Shown here: positions 5,884-6,372 of the stretch, one piece after another
How positions within the stretch are numbered: position 1 is the first letter of the stretch
Layout of the letters: the number at the start of each line of letters is the position of its first letter
The notes under the pieces: generated by a model
What the model saw: only the letters and a program-made list of their open reading frames with translations
Databases searched by the model: none
What the model was told of the DNA's origin: nothing
NCBI GenBank assembly: GCA_002780205.1
Contig: PEVQ01000054.1
Coordinates: forward strand, 1-6,372
DNA length: 6,372 nucleotides
Reading direction: 5' to 3'
Source: Elusimicrobia bacterium CG06_land_8_20_14_3_00_38_11
GTDB lineage: Bacteria > Elusimicrobiota > UBA8919
Translations under genes and position numbers: made by a program

Positions 5884-6372
5884 ATGAAAAAGATAGGATT
5901 AAGGATTAAGTCGGTCGCTTCGCTCCCTTTAAGAATTAAGAAAACAGGATTAAGTGATAAGTTATACGGATTAAGCAAAAACTTAATACTTAAAGCGAAG
6001 CGGCTTAATCCTTACTACTGCCTCTTAATCCTTACCACTTACCACTTACTACTTCCCACTTCCTGCCTTTACTGCGAGTATTTCATACAGGCAGGCGTTT
6101 TTAGATATAAAGAAGAGGCGGTAAATCAGCAGTTATATCTTGCCAGTCGCAATTATCCGGTTGCACTTAATGTCAACGAACATTACAGAGTTATCGTCGG
6201 CCCATATGAAGATAAACAAACGGCGGATTTTACGGTGTCAAAATTATTATCGGAAGAAAATATTTCCGCTTCTCTGATAGACGAAACGGATGCGGAAAAA
6301 ATTACCGAAAGTTACGGAGACCATGAAATCGAGATTTCAGACGAAGTCCTCGGAGAACTTGTAAATGTAGCG
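5884..6372 (+). CDS. SPOR-domain envelope protein with repeat-encoded N-terminus (3' end outside window)
   Basis: The frame opens at ATG 5884, three bases after the TGA of the TPR gene, and stays open for 163 codons to the window edge. Residues ~66-133 form a SPOR domain: YFIQAGVFRYKEEAVNQQLYL, then HYRVIVGPYEDKQTADFTVSKLL...ISASLID. SPOR domains bind denuded septal peptidoglycan, so a role in cell division or wall remodelling is plausible. ATG 5884 is the only possible start, because no other ATG, GTG or TTG lies in frame before the domain. Residues ~5-44 are encoded by the GGATTAAG palindromic element (basic and Leu-rich). Residues 44-64 (YYCLLILTTYHLLLPTSCLYC) are encoded by CTTACCA-like repeats and are the only hydrophobic segment that could act as secretion signal or anchor; C61 lacks a canonical lipobox. 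No Shine-Dalgarno is visible, so translational coupling to the TPR gene is likely. The alternative is a gene damaged at its 5' end. Confidence 0.82.
   Translation, partial: MKKIGLRIKSVASLPLRIKKTGLSDKLYGLSKNLILKAKRLNPYYCLLILTTYHLLLPTSCLYCEYFIQAGVFRYKEEAVNQQLYLASRNYPVALNVNEHYRVIVGPYEDKQTADFTVSKLLSEENISASLIDETDAEKITESYGDHEIEISDEVLGELVNVA
5895..6014 (+). repeat. GGATTAAG palindromic element, copy 2, inside the SPOR coding sequence
   Basis: Bases 5944-6014 match the reverse complement of 4648-4718 or so, 64 of 71 without gaps. The upstream part, 5895-5940, matches the left part of copy 1 in forward orientation (AGGATTAAGGATTAA, then CTTTAAGAATTAAG) with small insertions. The whole is therefore a larger palindrome. 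TAAGGATTAAG (5900-5910) and CGCTTCGCT (5916-5924) pair with parts of 5982-6014 (GCGAAGCG, CTTAATCCTTA). It has one frame open throughout, the one used by the SPOR gene. Confidence 0.9.
6021..6064 (+). repeat. Degenerate CTTACCA-type short tandem repeat
   Basis: The stretch runs CTTAATC, CTTACCA, CTTACCA, CTTACTA, CTTCCCA, CTTCC from about 6024, with a period of 7 and decay at the right end. The period is not a multiple of three, yet the frame stays open and encodes the hydrophobic run LLILTTYHLLLPTS of the SPOR protein. Confidence 0.75.

Noticed and set aside
5878..5886. In-frame TGA between the TPR and SPOR frames, suggesting a single TPR-SPOR protein with recoded TGA
   Set aside because: TGA also ends the phosphoesterase gene at a natural point, the SPOR frame has its own ATG three bases later, and nothing like a recoding element is evident. 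Two adjacent genes are simpler.
4648..6014. Composite transposon or insertion sequence bounded by the two inverted elements
   Set aside because: The enclosed genes are lysM and the TPR gene with no transposase, and no target duplications are apparent at the outer edges.
6021..6064. CTTACCA repeats as a CRISPR remnant
   Set aside because: The period is 7 with no spacers and no cas genes; it is a degenerate short tandem repeat.

Overview
The window reads as ordinary bacterial DNA (genetic code 11) of moderate, rather low GC. All genes lie on the + strand. The mix is a Gram-negative-type envelope gene set (LysM, TPR and SPOR proteins), a GspG/PilE-like pilin, and unusually many short palindromic elements between and inside genes. 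That recalls uncultivated Omnitrophota or Elusimicrobiota-like bacteria, but this is a low-confidence impression; no taxonomic marker was tested.

Layout: (1) 1-308 is the 3' end of a comM/yifB-family ATPase gene, whose first visible part holds an exact 57-bp in-frame tandem duplication. (2) 318-1660 holds two unrecognised membrane-protein genes. (3) 1638-2186 is a type IV pilin-like gene overlapping the one before it. (4) 2187-2353 is a spacer with a TGTCA...TGACA palindromic element. (5) 2354-4168 is a full-length typA/bipA GTPase gene. (6) 4195-4614 is a stand-alone DNA 3'-phosphoesterase of the LigD PE family, with all the known active-site residues. (7) 4611-4639 is a consensus sigma70-type promoter (TTGACA, 17 bp, TATAAT). 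It drives a cluster of three envelope genes: LysM (4743), membrane-anchored TPR (5497) and SPOR (5884, running off the window).

The most notable theme is how repeats meet coding sequence. A palindromic element built on GGATTAAG occurs twice in opposite orientations. One copy forms the 5' untranslated leader of the lysM mRNA. The other lies inside the start of the SPOR gene and is translated, supplying about 40 residues. Together with a tail of degenerate CTTACCA-like units it also supplies the only hydrophobic segment available as a secretion signal. Compared with the leader copy, the translated copy carries TAC where the other reads TAA, at two in-frame positions, and four of the other six differences are synonymous. 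The LysM signal peptide core is likewise encoded by three copies of a 10-bp repeat. The end of typA and the start of the phosphoesterase gene fall in another hairpin.

The LysM, TPR and SPOR genes plausibly act together at the peptidoglycan/outer envelope. typA and the phosphoesterase gene are housekeeping or accessory neighbours with no visible functional link to them.
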